Shown: positions 12,270-24,351 of the stretch, in pieces
How positions within the stretch are numbered: position 1 is the stretch's first letter
Layout: the number at the start of each line of letters is the position of its first letter
Assembly (NCBI GenBank): GCA_022432975.1
Contig: CM039509.1
Location: 7,999,043-8,063,042 of the forward strand
Direction of reading: 5' to 3'
DNA length: 64,000 nucleotides
Origin: Begonia masoniana
Lineage: Eukaryota > Streptophyta > Magnoliopsida > Cucurbitales > Begoniaceae
Program-made: the position numbers and the translations under genes
Notes under the pieces: generated by a model
Seen by the model: the letters and a program-made list of their open reading frames with translations, nothing else
Told to the model about the DNA's origin: nothing
The model's database searches: none

Positions 12270-12945
12270 TAGAAACTTGAAGGCATGCCGTGGAGGACTT
12301 ACTGTGGACAAACAGAAGCCGTGGACGTTTAAAGTCAAAGACAGGATCTGTAGACAAACAGAAGCCGTGGACGTTTAAAATCAAAGACAGGATCTGTGGA
12401 CAAACAGAAGCCGTGGACGTTTAAAATCGAAGACAGGATCTGTGGACAAACAGAAGCCGTGGACGTTTAAAATCAAAGACAGAATCTGTGGACAAACAGA
12501 AGTTGTGGACGTTTAAAATAAAAGACAAAACAGTAAACAATAGAAGTCCGTGGACGTTTGAAATAAAAGACAAAAATAGTAAACAACAGAAGTCCGTGGA
12601 CATTTGAATTAAAAGACAAAAACAGTAGACAACAGAAGTCCGTGGACGTTTGAAATAAAAGACAAAAACAGTAAACAACAGAAGTCCGTAGACGTTTGAA
12701 TTAAAAGACAAAAACATTAGACAATAGAAGTTCGTGGACGTTTGAAATAAAAGACAAAAACAGTAAACAACAGAAGTCCGTGGACGTTTGAATTAAAAGA
12801 CAAAAACAGTAGACAACAGAAGTCCGTGGACGTTTGAAATAAAAAACAAAAACAGTAAACAACAGAAGTCCGTGGGCGTTTGAAATAAAAAATAAAAACA
12901 GTAAACAACAGAAGTCCGTGGACGTTTAAAATCAAAGGCAAAATG
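12270..12945 (-). repeat. 46-bp tandem array inside solo LTR
   Basis: About 14 units of about 46 bp share the core CCGTGGACGTTT followed by AAAAGACA. Two subtypes occur, an ACAGAAGCCGTGG type first and an ACAGAAGTCCGTGG type later. The equivalent region of the other family C LTR (about 22100-22790) has a looser version with GTCCACGGCTTCTG. The open frames across it are a consequence of periodicity, not genes. Confidence 0.8.
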
Positions 12946-13670
12946 AACAACTGTTTTTGAAGAAGGCGTGGATGACTATTTTCAGAGGGCAGCGTGGACA
13001 ACTGTTTTAAAGGCAATTTGGACAATATTTAATAGGGAGACATAAAAACAGAAGGCATGAAAACAGAATGCATAAAAGCTTCAAACCCCCAAAACCTGAT
13101 TCAAAACGAAGTTTTAAAAACATGCTTTACAACTTAACAGAGATTCAAGAAAACAAACTGCATGGATAGCTCTAAAACTCGAGACCATCCATGCACAACC
13201 TAAAAGGAAAAACATTCCAAAACAGTTCCAGAATATTTCAAAATCTATATTCAACTGTCAAACAGAGATTTAAAAACTTAAACACCAAAACCTATACATT
13301 ATCAAAATCCCAACAGAATTCCCACATAGACTATACAGACATGACATTCATTTAAAAAGAACTTCACTCTCGGGTCAGAAATGTGTCTGGCTACAGCAAC
13401 CACCCCCAAAAGCTCGAACCACCAACAACCTATTCGTCGGCCTGAGGCACAAAATCCTCATCCACGGGGTCCGTACCTACAACAGGGAGTTCAACTATGA
13501 GCCTAGAGCTCAGTAAGAACATGAAATGCAGTGATGCAGATGCTGTGCATGAACATTTTCAAATATATGAACATTACGTTACATTACATTTTAACTCTCA
13601 TAACTTCAAATCTGGTGCTGAAAAACAATGTTTTTGACATTTACTTTACTTAACTTCACTTGACATAGTT

Positions 13671-13760
13671 ACATTGGGGGCAATCGATCCCACCGAAGTC
13701 ACATTGGGGGCAATCGATCCCACCGAATTCACATTGGGGGCAATCGATCCCACCGAAGTC
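13671..13760. repeat. Triple 30-bp tandem repeat
   Basis: Three units of 30 bp start ACATTGGGGGCAATCGATCC at 13671, 13701 and 13731. They differ only at AAGTC versus AATTC. They are internal to the family C LTR. Confidence 0.9.
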
Positions 13761-14446
13761 ACATTTATTCATTACCTCACTTACATACTTCGTACATGAA
13801 AAACATTTTCCGTTAAACATGATGCATGAACAGATACGATACAGTGCTTAAACATAACATAGACATGCGACAGAATAACAAAACAAGACATAAAATAAAA
13901 TACATCTCACTTAGAACATAACCTATGACCTAACTACCCGACAACCAGAACTTAGTACCTCCGTGATGTAGGGCCTTAAGGGCCAATCTACGCGCATGAA
14001 TTTACCTGTTGTCTGTGAGTTGCAAGTCTTGAACGTCTCGGTGAGTCTCAAAGACTCAAACCTTCAACGGGAAAATGGTGAAAAACAGGAGAAGACGAAA
14101 TTTGGGATTCGTCGCACTTCGTCTAGAAGAGAGAGAGCAGAGAAGAGAATGAAAGATGAGAAGTGTTTCACGTAGGAGGAAGAGAAGAGAGGAAGAACTT
14201 AGCTTCTTCAACAAGCCTGGACACTTGGCATCCATCCATTGGCTTCCTCCCAGCAACCTTAATTCCTCCCTAAACTGCTCATCCATTGGTTTTCTAACTA
14301 AATGACTTGTTTTGGTTACACTTTTGTTTAGTTTTTCACTAAACATCCCAACAAATTTCACCAAAACATTCATTATATTAATATAAACCTAAGCCCGCTC
14401 GATAATTCGAGGGATAATTTCCTGGCCTAAAATATCGGGTGTTACA

Positions 14447-15172
14447 TATTTTACCCTAGCCACATATATTTTTCTACCTTTTTCTAAAAAGCACAGAGTT
14501 TATTGATATAGTGGAAGGAGAGTAGGAGAATGTAGTGGTGAGAATCAATGAAAGTTCCTTTGTCATCTGTTAATTTATTTTTACGTGCTTTGTTATTATT
14601 AGTCTGAGTTGTAAAAAAAAAAAGTTCAAAAATTTAGTTTTATTTTCAGTTTTTATTTATTTATTTATTTTACTTTGTAATTATGACAAAGAAGTTTATC
14701 TGAGTGATATTGAATGAACTAAGTTTGGGAGTGAGAGATCAAAAGAAAGCTTGAGTGAGCGAGTGCTTAGAAGAAAATAGTGAGTGGGTGACATAAGAAA
14801 GGATGGGTTGTGCTCTGATTACTCGTTTGTATCCATTAAATTCCTACCCTTTAACCCAACCTTACATTATAAGCTCTTAAAGACCTATATTTTGTTTAAT
14901 TAATAATTGCTATTAGTTGGATGGTGGGCAAAACTAATGAACGATTAGAGTGAATGGAGTGATCCCAAGTGAGCTGTGAGTGTATTCTCTTCCCGTAGCT
15001 ACATTAGTTAACTCAACAGTTAGAGAAAAATAAGAATGAACATACACACACACGAATATTTCTAAGTAAGCGAATGTCAATGCGCTGATATAAGTTAATT
15101 CTTTTGCAAAGTATTAATCTTGATAACTTTAGTATGAATTGTTCAAATTGAAACGAAGTACCAAAAACTTTG
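14447..15172 (+). mobile_element. 3' non-coding remainder of Athila-like copy 2
   Basis: Collinear with about 6415-7150 of copy 1 (for example CACACACACGA and AGTACCAAAAACTTTG), then the match ends abruptly. The expected polypurine tract and 3' LTR are missing. From 15173 to 15645 I see only AT-rich unique sequence without a gene. Confidence 0.8.
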
Positions 15173-15645
15173 AAATATTGGGCAATGACATGACCAATTT
15201 ATAAGAGTAAGTCTCCTTATTTTATAAGACACGATGGTAGAATTTATATTGACGGGTCTTTTGTACTTGTAACTCATGTTCTCAAACTGTTTTTAACACT
15301 TAATTATCTCTCTTGAAAACCTGCTTGTGACTTAAAAAAAAGCTTGTGAGAGTTATTGGAGGAAAAAAATTAATTAAATTATTTTATGAGAATTGAAGAG
15401 TTTCTTCTTTGTTTTAATGAGAATGGAGGAATTTTTTTCTATATGAAAATTACTCTACAAACAAGTTCATGCGACAAAAACTTAATTTTATTTTTCAGCA
15501 CCGGAGAGAATGGGACCTAACTGCTATTGCCACTGAGAAGCCTTACAATATAAAAGCTTTAAGACCCTAAGGGCTAATTTGCACTTTAACAAAAATAATC
15601 AATAAAAAGGAAATCTAATATTCGTAAAAATATCGAGGAAGAAAT

Positions 15646-16473
15646 TCAGTGAGAGTCTTGTGCATCTTCTTGGTCATCTTCAGCTTCTTCTTCCTCATCA
15701 TCAGCGTCTTCTTCGTCATCATCGGCATAGTCCACCCCCCTTTCCACTAAAACCAGCGCCAGGCGAAGCTCCTCTCCGACGCGAAACGACCAAATCTGAA
15801 TGACGTCGTTGGTCCTCAACTGGTTGTCCTTCACGACGTTGTTCCACTGGCTCTTCAGCACGAACATGGAGCTTCCTTTCCCCGATATCTTCTTCTTCTT
15901 CTTCATGTTCCACTGCCCCAACGTGATTCTTCTCTCGTTCATTGACGGCTCGATCATCCTCACAGTCTCGTCCAATTGATCGTTCAAGAACTTCCTCTCC
16001 TTGTCCGTCAAGAACTCATGTCGGACTTGGGAGAACATCATCGACAATCTTCCGTTGTTGGTTTCCACGTCCGTTTGGAACAGTCTCTTATGCATTACCA
16101 GCATTGTGTCTGTCCCGCCGACGCCATTGATGAGGCGCTTGTGACTCTCCGGCAGATCAGGCGTGGGAAAACACACCGGTTGTTTTCTTTTCTTCGCTGC
16201 AACTTTCTTGGTGCTCTTCTTGGAAACCCGGTGCATCCTGCTGCACTCCCCGCGCTCGAATCTTCTTTTTTTGGAGCAGCTCTCTCTGGATGTCACCTGC
16301 TCAGAGCTGGTCCCAGTGGTCGGAGCATTGGAAACCGTCGTCGTTATTTCCTCGGTCTTGTCAGCTTTCAACCTGGCGGCCTCCAATTCTTCCATTAGAT
16401 CCATGGACGTGAAAGGCACAGCTTCCAATAATACCTTAAGATTTTGATAATCTTGATTAAATGGCCCAGCCAT
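15646..16473 (-). CDS. B3 domain-containing protein, DUF313 type
   Basis: Single-exon, 275 residues, starting MAGPFNQDYQNLKVLLEAV. An N-terminal helix of that kind is typical of DUF313-type plant B3 proteins. Residues about 68-98 are strongly basic (KKRRFERG, then KKSTKKVAAKKRKQ) and look like a nuclear localisation signal. Residues about 131-246 form the B3 fold: LFQTDVETNNGRLSMMF, FLTDKERKFL, then QWNNVVKDNQLRTNDVIQIWSF. The C-terminus (about 247-275) is almost entirely Asp/Glu. The family is believed to bind DNA in the nucleus; the targets here are unknown. ATG 16473 was chosen because a TATATAA lies about 50 bp upstream, leaving no room for an earlier start, and no upstream in-frame ATG exists. 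It stands alone, next to the retrotransposon block. Confidence 0.8.
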   Translation of the reverse strand: MAGPFNQDYQNLKVLLEAVPFTSMDLMEELEAARLKADKTEEITTTVSNAPTTGTSSEQVTSRESCSKKRRFERGECSRMHRVSKKSTKKVAAKKRKQPVCFPTPDLPESHKRLINGVGGTDTMLVMHKRLFQTDVETNNGRLSMMFSQVRHEFLTDKERKFLNDQLDETVRMIEPSMNERRITLGQWNMKKKKKISGKGSSMFVLKSQWNNVVKDNQLRTNDVIQIWSFRVGEELRLALVLVERGVDYADDDEEDADDEEEEAEDDQEDAQDSH

Positions 16474-16521
16474 GATCGTAAAAAGTTTTGATCTGTGTAG
16501 TTCAGATTGTAGAACCACTGT

Positions 16522-16529
16522 TTATATAA
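16522..16529 (-). promoter_or_regulatory. TATA box of the B3 gene
   Basis: TTATATAAA on the minus strand, about 50 bp upstream of the ATG, placing transcription start near 16495. Confidence 0.5.
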
Positions 16530-16530
16530 T

Positions 16531-19500
16531 TGAGAGTTCCCAAGTTTTGAAGAATTAGAATTCTTAATCTTTCTTTTTAATTATAATTATTTTCATAAAC
16601 CAGATTAACTCTGTCCCAACTACTTCGCTCCATTTATTTACAAACTTCCAAAATTACGTCCAATATTTCCTGAATCTGCATACTACATTGTACGTCTTAT
16701 GATGCCATTCATTTCATCTCTCATAGTTGAACTTGATATCTACCTCATTTGACAGTTTAGAAGATTTCAAATATTCTTTAAAAATTAATTTGATATTTTC
16801 GAGATTGGATTTGTTCATTCAAAAATATTTTACATGTGCATGTTGTATTGTTTGTTTAAGAAAAAAACAAAATCATTTGGAGCTCTCTATAAATTTCCAT
16901 AGTTTTTTTTTTTTTAGATTTTGCACGTGCATGTCATCATCCAATTCGTTGAAAAATTCAATTTTGAATTTGAAACTAGAAATCGTTGGTTGAAATCGGA
17001 ATCTGTTGGTACGATATTTGGGTCGAATATTGACATCAATCTTAGAAAAATTTAGTCTTTCCAACGAGTTGATATAAATGTTGAGGTGACATATGTGACG
17101 TGTAAGCCTGATAAATATTATATTAGTTTATTTTATATTCATTTATTTTTAATTCAATGATTTAATGAATAAAATTTATGTTTTTGCTACGGAATGTTAC
17201 GCAACGACACAACATTAGATTTATAAATAAAAATCTATTTTAAATATTTCAACATTACATTTTATGCAGTTTTATCTTTCAAAAATATGTGATTGCAATT
17301 ATTCAACTGGTGAGATTTCAAGAGAGAAGTTTGTTAGGAGAGAAATGTAGGAAAAATCATTGGTAGCTGAAAGTTTTGAGAAATGAGATACTCTGATTCT
17401 ATTTTTAAAATGAATTGGGAGAGAGAGAATGCTTTGACGAGGTCTTAATTTTTAAAAAGAAGAAGCTTTGCTGTAAAAGGTAGTGAGGAATGAGATCAAA
17501 ATAAAGAGAAATACATTAAATTTGTGAAAAACATATGATTTAGTGACGAACAGACACGCCAGATAAGACAATTTTTTATCTCGCTGTAGTAATCAGAAGA
17601 AGACTAACTTTGGTCCTATCTCTGTCCATTTGCTAAAAAACACGAAGCTCCTCATCGAAGTACAAGGTCGTGTATGAATATTTAGATTTTTATTTGCTTA
17701 ACGATAAATAGAAATTCACGCTAATATTTTTAACTGTGAGAATATTGATTTCATATTTTTCTTTCAATTAATTTTAAATATTTACACATTCTTTTATTTG
17801 AACGTCGTGATCATTTTAGAATTGCACTTTACTTAATTATGTATGATATTTTTTTATCATAAATTTGAATAAAATATTGTAGTGACTATTCAAGTAATTC
17901 TAGTGAGCCTTGTATTTAAAAAAAAATTGAATCATCTAATAATTTTGGTGCAACATCACTAGAGCATCTGGCATAAATTCATATAAAAGGGAAAATCAAA
18001 TTTGAGCCATGTTCTCTCGTGTTTATCTTATTGATCTATTTTGTGTTCAATTTTATTTTAAAGTTATTTACCTTTTTATCAATTCACATCACACAAATAT
18101 TTTTGTATTTTATGATCTTGTTCTACTAAGATTTAAAGCTTAACAATTTTATTTTCATAGGATCAATACTCAACTTCTCATATATTACTTAAATGCAACA
18201 TGTGCACTTCCGTTAAATTTTAGTTTTGTATACTATGACCACCTTGCCTCAAATCTTCTTGGGCCTTTTTCTTAGCTGCCCTTCAGACCTTATTTTGTTT
18301 TATAATGAGTTTGTATTGTGGAAGATCATAGTCTATTATCGTTTCTTTCTAGTTTAGGTTCCTAATCTGAATGTAGAACTAATCCAATATCCCTACTATT
18401 TTATAAGAGATTTAGACATTTAGGTTCTAACAATTTTACCGATTTTGACCTTGTATCTGAGAGTGTAATTCTAGGGGAGACGAAACCCAACCCTATCGAG
18501 GTACATGTTTTATTTTAGTATATTCACACATGCATCATAGTTTGCAATTAGGGTGGGGTGGTTCGGTTTCACTCATAATTCAAATCAAACTGATTGGGTT
18601 TCGGAACCAAACCAAAAGCAAATTGAATATTTTGGGTTTGCTCATTGCAATTTGGGTTTAGTTTTCCTTTTGGATTTTTCTAATTAAGACTTGGTGTGGG
18701 CTCGATTTTAATCGGTTTGCGTCTTCTTGGTAAGTTTGGTTTTATTTTTATATTTTTGTAATTTGAAAATAAAAATAAATGGTTCCTAACAAAGTTAGTT
18801 TTTCAAAAATTAAAATCCAACCGAACTAGACCTAAGTTTTTTGTTCGGTTTGATTTTCCCAATTCGGCCCGAACAAGTTCTACCTAGGGGTGAGCAAAAC
18901 CAACCCTAACCGACAAACCGAATCATAGCCGATCAATTCCATCCAGTTCGAGTCCGCTTCAAATTTTAAATAACCAAATCTCAATTCGATATTTTGAAAA
19001 CTAAGATTATCGGTTCAGGTTCGGGTTTACAGATCAAAATTGATATTAGCTTAACCAAAAAATTTTCATTTTTAAAAGATTTTTCCAACCTTTTGAATAA
19101 CCCATAAAAAATCTTCAACCAATTTTAAAAAAAAAAACAACCAGATTGGCTTGTTAGTTGTGAGCCCTACTTGTACTTTCCTAATTTCTGAATACTCTAC
19201 TCTATTAATTGAGCGCCCATGACTTGCCACTCAGCCACTCGTAGTCTTCTTTCTTCAATTCATTCATCGCTTCACTCTTTCCATCTTGACTCTTGCGTCT
19301 CACAAGCGAGTTGCAGCTTCCAATTGCTGGTCATTGGAGCCTAGAGGTCCTCCAGAGATAGAGGTCACATTTCGAAAAATATTATTAGTATTACTATTTA
19401 TCAAAAAGGAAAAAAAATGAAGTTGAAAGTTTACTTTACAAAGGCATCTCAACGAGTATGTTTGACTATCAATACATAGACTTTTATTAAAAATTTAAAT

Positions 19501-20429
19501 TATATGGTATTAACTATTTGTTATATTGATATTGATTGGACCTTGCATAAGATGATTATTAATTGTTGCTTGATTTTGAATCATAATGCAGAAACGATTG
19601 GTAGAGAAGTGGAAAAATGTTTGTTGGAATGAGAATTGAAAATGTATTGTTTGTTACAATTGATAACACGCCTTCAAATGATATTGCAATTTTATATTTT
19701 ATAAAAAGTGAAAATTGGTTTTTCAAAAATCACAATCGAACTGAACTGGACCTAAATTGTCTATTCAGTTCGGTTTGCCCAGTTCGATCCAAACCAATTC
19801 CACTCCTAGTTTTCAAAACTATTATTTTGTGATACATCACATATAAAACTTGACATGTACTGTTTAACAGCATGCTAATTATCATACTATATAGCAGTTG
19901 GTTTTACAAATTTATTTTTTGCTCACATAGTATTTCGTTTTATATTCCTGACAAACCTTTAATTGTATTGGTCTCGTGATCTAGGCCATTTTGACACAAC
20001 TTCTGTTACGTTGAGGTATTTTGTTTTTACGCAAGATAGTGAGTAGGGACATTATTTTTTATATAGCTACCTATGGTGTGTAGCATGTTTTTGAGACCTG
20101 CCCCACCAATGGCTCGTGAAACTTGTTTTAAATTGACAAAAAAGATTTTTGATGAAATATTTTTCTTCACCGGTTCACTGTTTTAAAAATAATAAAATGA
20201 TAAAACTAGTTTTTCTTGCATTAGATATAGTTTAGGATCCATACTAATGTAATCGTTCATTCTAAGAAACTCTTTATTTTTTCAAGTAAGGACTATGAAG
20301 GCCAAGAGCAGCTTATCACTGTGGTGGGTTCCCTATTTATTTCTTTCTTTTCCGAGAGTGTGTATTTTTTATTTTCTTAGTGAGTATTCTCTTTTATTTT
20401 TCATATCTGTATTATTATATTAAGTCAAG
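16531..20429. other. Gene-free AT-rich region with degenerate repeats
   Basis: No supported gene. 18545-18890 and about 18890-19165 are rich in GGTTCGGTTT, AACCGAAC and similar words on both strands, the look of degenerate non-autonomous plant repeats; the second segment opens CTAGGGGTGAGC and ends near GTGAGCCCTAC, possible imperfect inverted ends. A weaker piece lies at 19740-19805. 17110-17640 shares scattered stretches with 39860-40140 (for example AATAAAATT.ATG.TTTTG), perhaps remnants of one old LTR. Confidence 0.4.
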
Positions 20430-23242
20430 TGTAACATCCGGCATTTTAGTCATGTAATTATTCCTTGAACTATTAAATGAGATGTATATATTGGCCATTA
20501 ATGAAATGCGTATTTCATTGGAGTTTTGTGATACCCCAAGTGGATGTCTAGAGAAAACGGATCGGTGAATTTAACTAATAATTCAATTGGAAAACCAAAC
20601 TAAAAATCAACCAAAACATAACACCTTGGTTAGAAACCAAAGGGAGGGCAAATTGGGTAAACCAATTAAGGTTAGTGGGAGGAAGCCAATGGTTGAGTGA
20701 CACTTGGCAACTTGTCGAAGAAACCATGTTCTTCTTCTCTTCCCTCCTACGTGAAACCCTCATTTCTCATCTGCTTCTTTCCACTGTTCTCTGTTTTCTC
20801 TTCTCCAGACGACTGCAACCTTTCCAAAAGACCTTCTTTCTTCTGTTTTCTCCAGTGAAGGTAATCATCTGCTAAAGTTAACGAGTTTGAATAAGTTAAA
20901 ATGTGAGTTTTGTGGAAGTTTAATGTTACAATATTTTGAGAAAACTCACTGTTTTTGGATGAAAACACGTTAGTCTGTTTTCTAAAGGTTGGAATGGAGT
21001 TTGCTGCATATTCTACTAAGTTATTAGTTAGCATTTGGAGCTTGTTGATTTATCTTTTCATGCACGTCATAAGTTCGTGCATCACCGAGGCAACACGTTC
21101 AAGACTCTCAACTCTACAGCAAACAGGTAAGTTCATACCCGTAGGTTGGCTCTTAAGGCCCTACATTATGGAGGCTCTAGGTTTTTACTTCTGTCGGGAG
21201 GTTTCGGGTAGAGAAAGTTAGAGTTAAGTTCTGAGTTATCTATGTCTCTCATTATGTTCTGTTGTATTATTTCCGTTGCCTGCCGTTTTACATTTAAGCA
21301 CTGTAAAAGTACATGCATACATGTTTTTCTCGAAAGTTCATGCAAAATGTTTTCTGTACACGGTTTGAAGTTAAGAAAGATAAAATCTGAATATAATGTA
21401 TTGGTTAAGTGCGGGACGGGGACTGGCCTACTGTTTCTGTTATGTTCTGTTTCTGATCTGTAAATCTGTTATGTGTCTGTCGTGCACTTGTCAGTTCCCC
21501 TATAAGCCCCACTTATACTCCTCTGCCAGTGAAACATAATGTACTGTACTGCCACCGTATTCTGAAAGTTCATGCATAACATATGCATCACTGCATTTTT
21601 ATATGTTCTTACTGAGTTTTAGACTCATAGGTGAACTCCCTGATGTAGGTACTGAACCCGTGAATGAGGACTTTGTACCTCAAGATGATGATTTGATGTA
21701 GTTGGCGGATCGAGCTCATAGGGTTTAGTTGTGGCAGCTAGACATATTTCTGACCAGAGAGAAAGAGGTTTTAAAAACTTCTGTTATGGTGAATTCTAAA
21801 AATGCATGCCAAGTTCTGTATTGTTTCTGAGATTTTAAAACGATGTATGACATCTGTACTGATATTTAAAACCTCTGTATTTGACAGTTGAGTTTCTGTT
21901 CTGAAGTATTCTGGAATTGATTGAAATATTTTCTCTTTTAGGGTGTACATGGATTATCTCTGATTTTAGAGTCTTCCATGCAATCTGCTTTCTTAAATTT
22001 CTGTCGTGTTTTCCTGATTTGTCCAAAATCATATTTTGAATCGTTTTTCTGAAGTTTGAAGCTTTCATACTTTCTGTCTTCACGACTTCTGTTCTTACGT
22101 AATCCTGTTAAAAGTTGTCAACTCTGTCTTTTAAAGCACATCCACCGCTGCTTTAAAAATCACATCCACCGTTGTCTTTTTAAAGCACATCCACCGCTGC
22201 CACTGTTCACTTTTATTTATTAACATCCACTGTTCTCTTTTGTTTATTCACATCCACCGCTGCCTTTAAAAGTTTATCGTCCATTCTGTCTCCAGTTTCT
22301 GTTGTCTACCTTGTCTTCGGTTTCTGTCTTTTATTCGGCTAAGTGTCATCGTCCAAAGTTATCGTCCACGATAACGTCGCCGAAAGTCTGCCTATTATTT
22401 TAAACGTCCAAAGTCTATTCTGCCTTCTGTTTTTAAAGTCCATTTTGCCTTCTGTTTTTATTGTCCATTTTGCCTTCTATTTTTATTGTCCAGTCTGCTT
22501 CTTCATTTTTATCGTCCACGGCTTCTGGACTTCTGTTGTCCACAGCCACTATGTTTTATTTCAAACGTCCACAGTCACTGTCTTTTGTTTCAAACGTCCA
22601 TGGTCACTGTCTTATATTTCAAATGTCCACAGCTCCTGTTGTCCACTGTCGTCCACGGTTTCTATCGTCCACGACTTCTGTTGTCCATAGATTTTGTCTT
22701 TGACTTTAAACATCCACGGCTTCTGTTTGTCCACAGATTTTGCTTTTTATTTTAAACGTCCACGGCTTCTGCTGCCCACAGTAAGTCTTCCACGGCATGA
22801 CTTCCAGTTTCTGTTTCCCATTTTATTAAGTCTTCCATTGCATGTCAGTCGTCCATTCTGCCTCTGATTCTTTTTTTTTTTAAAGTCCAAATTATTATGT
22901 TCTTGTTTTTCTCGGTTTTTATTTTGTTTCTTTATATCCAGTCGTCCATTTCTGTCTTCCCGTTTGCAATTCTCCCTGTCTCCCTGCACTCGTCCAGAGA
23001 AGGTTTACATCCAAATTTTTAAGTGTTCCAGTCTTCCTGCTTTCATTCTGTCATTCATTCTGTAGTCTGATTTTAACTGTTTCCCGTTTTGCTTTCAAAT
23101 CTAGAGAATGTTTTCTCTCTCTGTAAAGTTTTAAGGGTTTGTTTTTAAAAGTTCAGTCTGTTTATTAAAAAAAAAATAGTCCACATTTTGAAATGTCCGG
23201 AGTGATGGCTCCTCGACCCCGATCGGGTCGGGGGTCATCACA
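20430..23242 (+). mobile_element. Solo LTR, family C, TSD TCAAG
   Basis: It begins TGTAACATCCGGC and ends GGGGTCATCACA. Perfect TCAAG duplications flank it (20425-20429 and 23243-23247). Length is 2813 bp and no internal region is present. Landmarks are a consensus splice donor CAGGTAAGT at 21124, a run of GTCCACGGCTTCTG-type units (22100-22790), and CGACCCCGATCGGGTCGGGG near the 3' end. It matches the reverse of 11093-14446 and, in part, of 1-2574. Confidence 0.9.
22100..22790 (+). repeat. Degenerate minisatellite in the family C LTR
   Basis: Irregular units contain GTCCACGGCTTCTG, TTTTAAACGTCCA and CATCCACCGCTG. It is the counterpart of the more regular 46-bp array at 12270-12945. Confidence 0.65.
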
Positions 23243-23988
23243 TCAAGTGTGAAGTATTATTTATTTTCTTATACATTACTTTCTTGGTTGTATTATATTA
23301 CACTATCATCCTTTTATGTGATCACTATTGGACTTCGATCTATCTTGTATGTGCTACAATTTTAATTTTGGTTTATCTTTTTTTGTGAACCAAGCTTTGA
23401 GCTGGACGATCAGATTCTCTCTAAAGATCGAATCGATCAACTTAGTATTTCTGTTTAATCTCCTTTCCAGATTGTGACATTACTTGGAAATATTAATGAA
23501 GAGGTATAGCAAAAAATAAGTTCAATAAAGAAAATAGAAAATGTGATAAATGAATTTGAAAATACAGGATAAAAAAAAAGGTGTAAGATATTGAATGAAG
23601 AGTTTCAAAAAATAATTAATTGATAAATATTTAATTAGGTTTGAAATTCTTAACTATTCGTTATGAATTAATGAGATTTGGCCAAAAAAAAAAGTTTAAA
23701 ATACTTAATTTTTCACTAATAGAGTTTCGTAATTTCTTTTTAAAATGTTTGGTTGATCTATTAAGAATAAATCAAATAAGCTTCAAAAATATATAAATTT
23801 GTGACATGATTGAGATATGTGATTAACAGTTGTCAATATTTATAATTAAATAAATAATTAAAATAATACAAATCTTTTTACATGAAGTTAAATTAGCTTA
23901 TTAAATTTTTTTTTTTTAAATAATACAAACTCATTTTTTTATCCACAACATCACCAATCTGTCAACAAAAAAGAAAAAAAAAAAAAAA

Positions 23989-24196
23989 GGTAAAATGCAT
24001 TTTTTGGACTCGTTGAGTGCAAAAAATAGATCCAACTATGTTTTTGTGCAAAAAATGGCTCAAAGTATTGAAAATGGTTCCGGGGAGAACGGGTACATAA
24101 CAAAAATAAATAATTGAACCATTTTTTGCACAAAAACATAGTTGGATCCATTTTTTGCACTCAACCGAATAGTTGAGTCCAAAAAATACATTTTAC
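23989..24196. mobile_element. Hairpin MITE upstream of the aquaporin pseudogene
   Basis: A 208-bp inverted repeat has arms of about 80 bp, beginning GGTAAAATGCATTTTTTGGA and ending with its inverse (TTTTACC). Arms share ATCCAACTATGTTTTTGTGC. It lies about 155 bp before the ATG of the TIP-like pseudogene. Flanking poly-A hides any target duplication. 23248-23988 is AT-rich sequence with no gene. Confidence 0.75.
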
Positions 24197-24351
24197 CCCC
24201 AAAAAAAATGGTACAAAGCGCGAACAAAGGAAATCACCCAACGAAAGAAGAACACGTGTACATGTTACTTTTCGAATCCCAACTCCTCTTCACTGCACAA
24301 ACTGCCATTTCTCCGATCTCTCTTTCTCTCATCGGACTGAATTGGGGGAAA

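Larger units (their letters stand above)
11093..14446 (-). mobile_element. Solo LTR, family C, TSD TATTT
   Basis: It begins TGTGACGACCCC and ends GGGTGTTACA, the inverse of the ends at 20430 and 23242. It is flanked by perfect TATTT duplications (11088-11092 and 14447-14451). Copy 1 of the host element shows the empty site near 6415 (GTGCCTATTTTACCC). The 3354-bp span includes two palindromic elements (11147-11412 and 11428-11883) inserted close to one end, so the LTR itself is about 2.6 kb. It contains a 46-bp tandem array and a 30-bp triple repeat. Confidence 0.9.
2575..15172 (+). mobile_element. Non-autonomous Athila-like element in LTR-internal-LTR-internal arrangement
   Basis: Order: truncated LTR (2575-3101), internal region 1 (3102-7267), full LTR (7268-8500), internal region 2 (8501-15172, with later insertions). 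Each LTR end is followed by the PBS TGGCGCCGTTGCTGGGGA, the tRNA-Asp-type site usual for Athila elements. The internal regions are highly similar and encode only degenerate gag and protease; reverse transcriptase, RNase H and integrase are absent. Region 2 stops matching region 1 after 15172, about 95 bp before the expected polypurine tract, and has no 3' LTR. The shared middle LTR is typical of recombination between two copies, or of insertion of one next to the other. Confidence 0.8.

Noticed and set aside
12108..13025. Minus-strand open frames rich in FYFKRPRTS-type repeats
   Set aside because: They are readings of the 46-bp LTR minisatellite, with no family resemblance.
16474..16518. Extended N-terminus of the B3 protein
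   Set aside because: It would begin at GTG and overlap the region immediately after the TATA box; the ATG at 16473 gives the family-typical N-terminus.
22343..22989. Overlapping open frames in all three forward frames
   Set aside because: They arise from the degenerate GTCCACGG repeat in the solo LTR and carry no domain.
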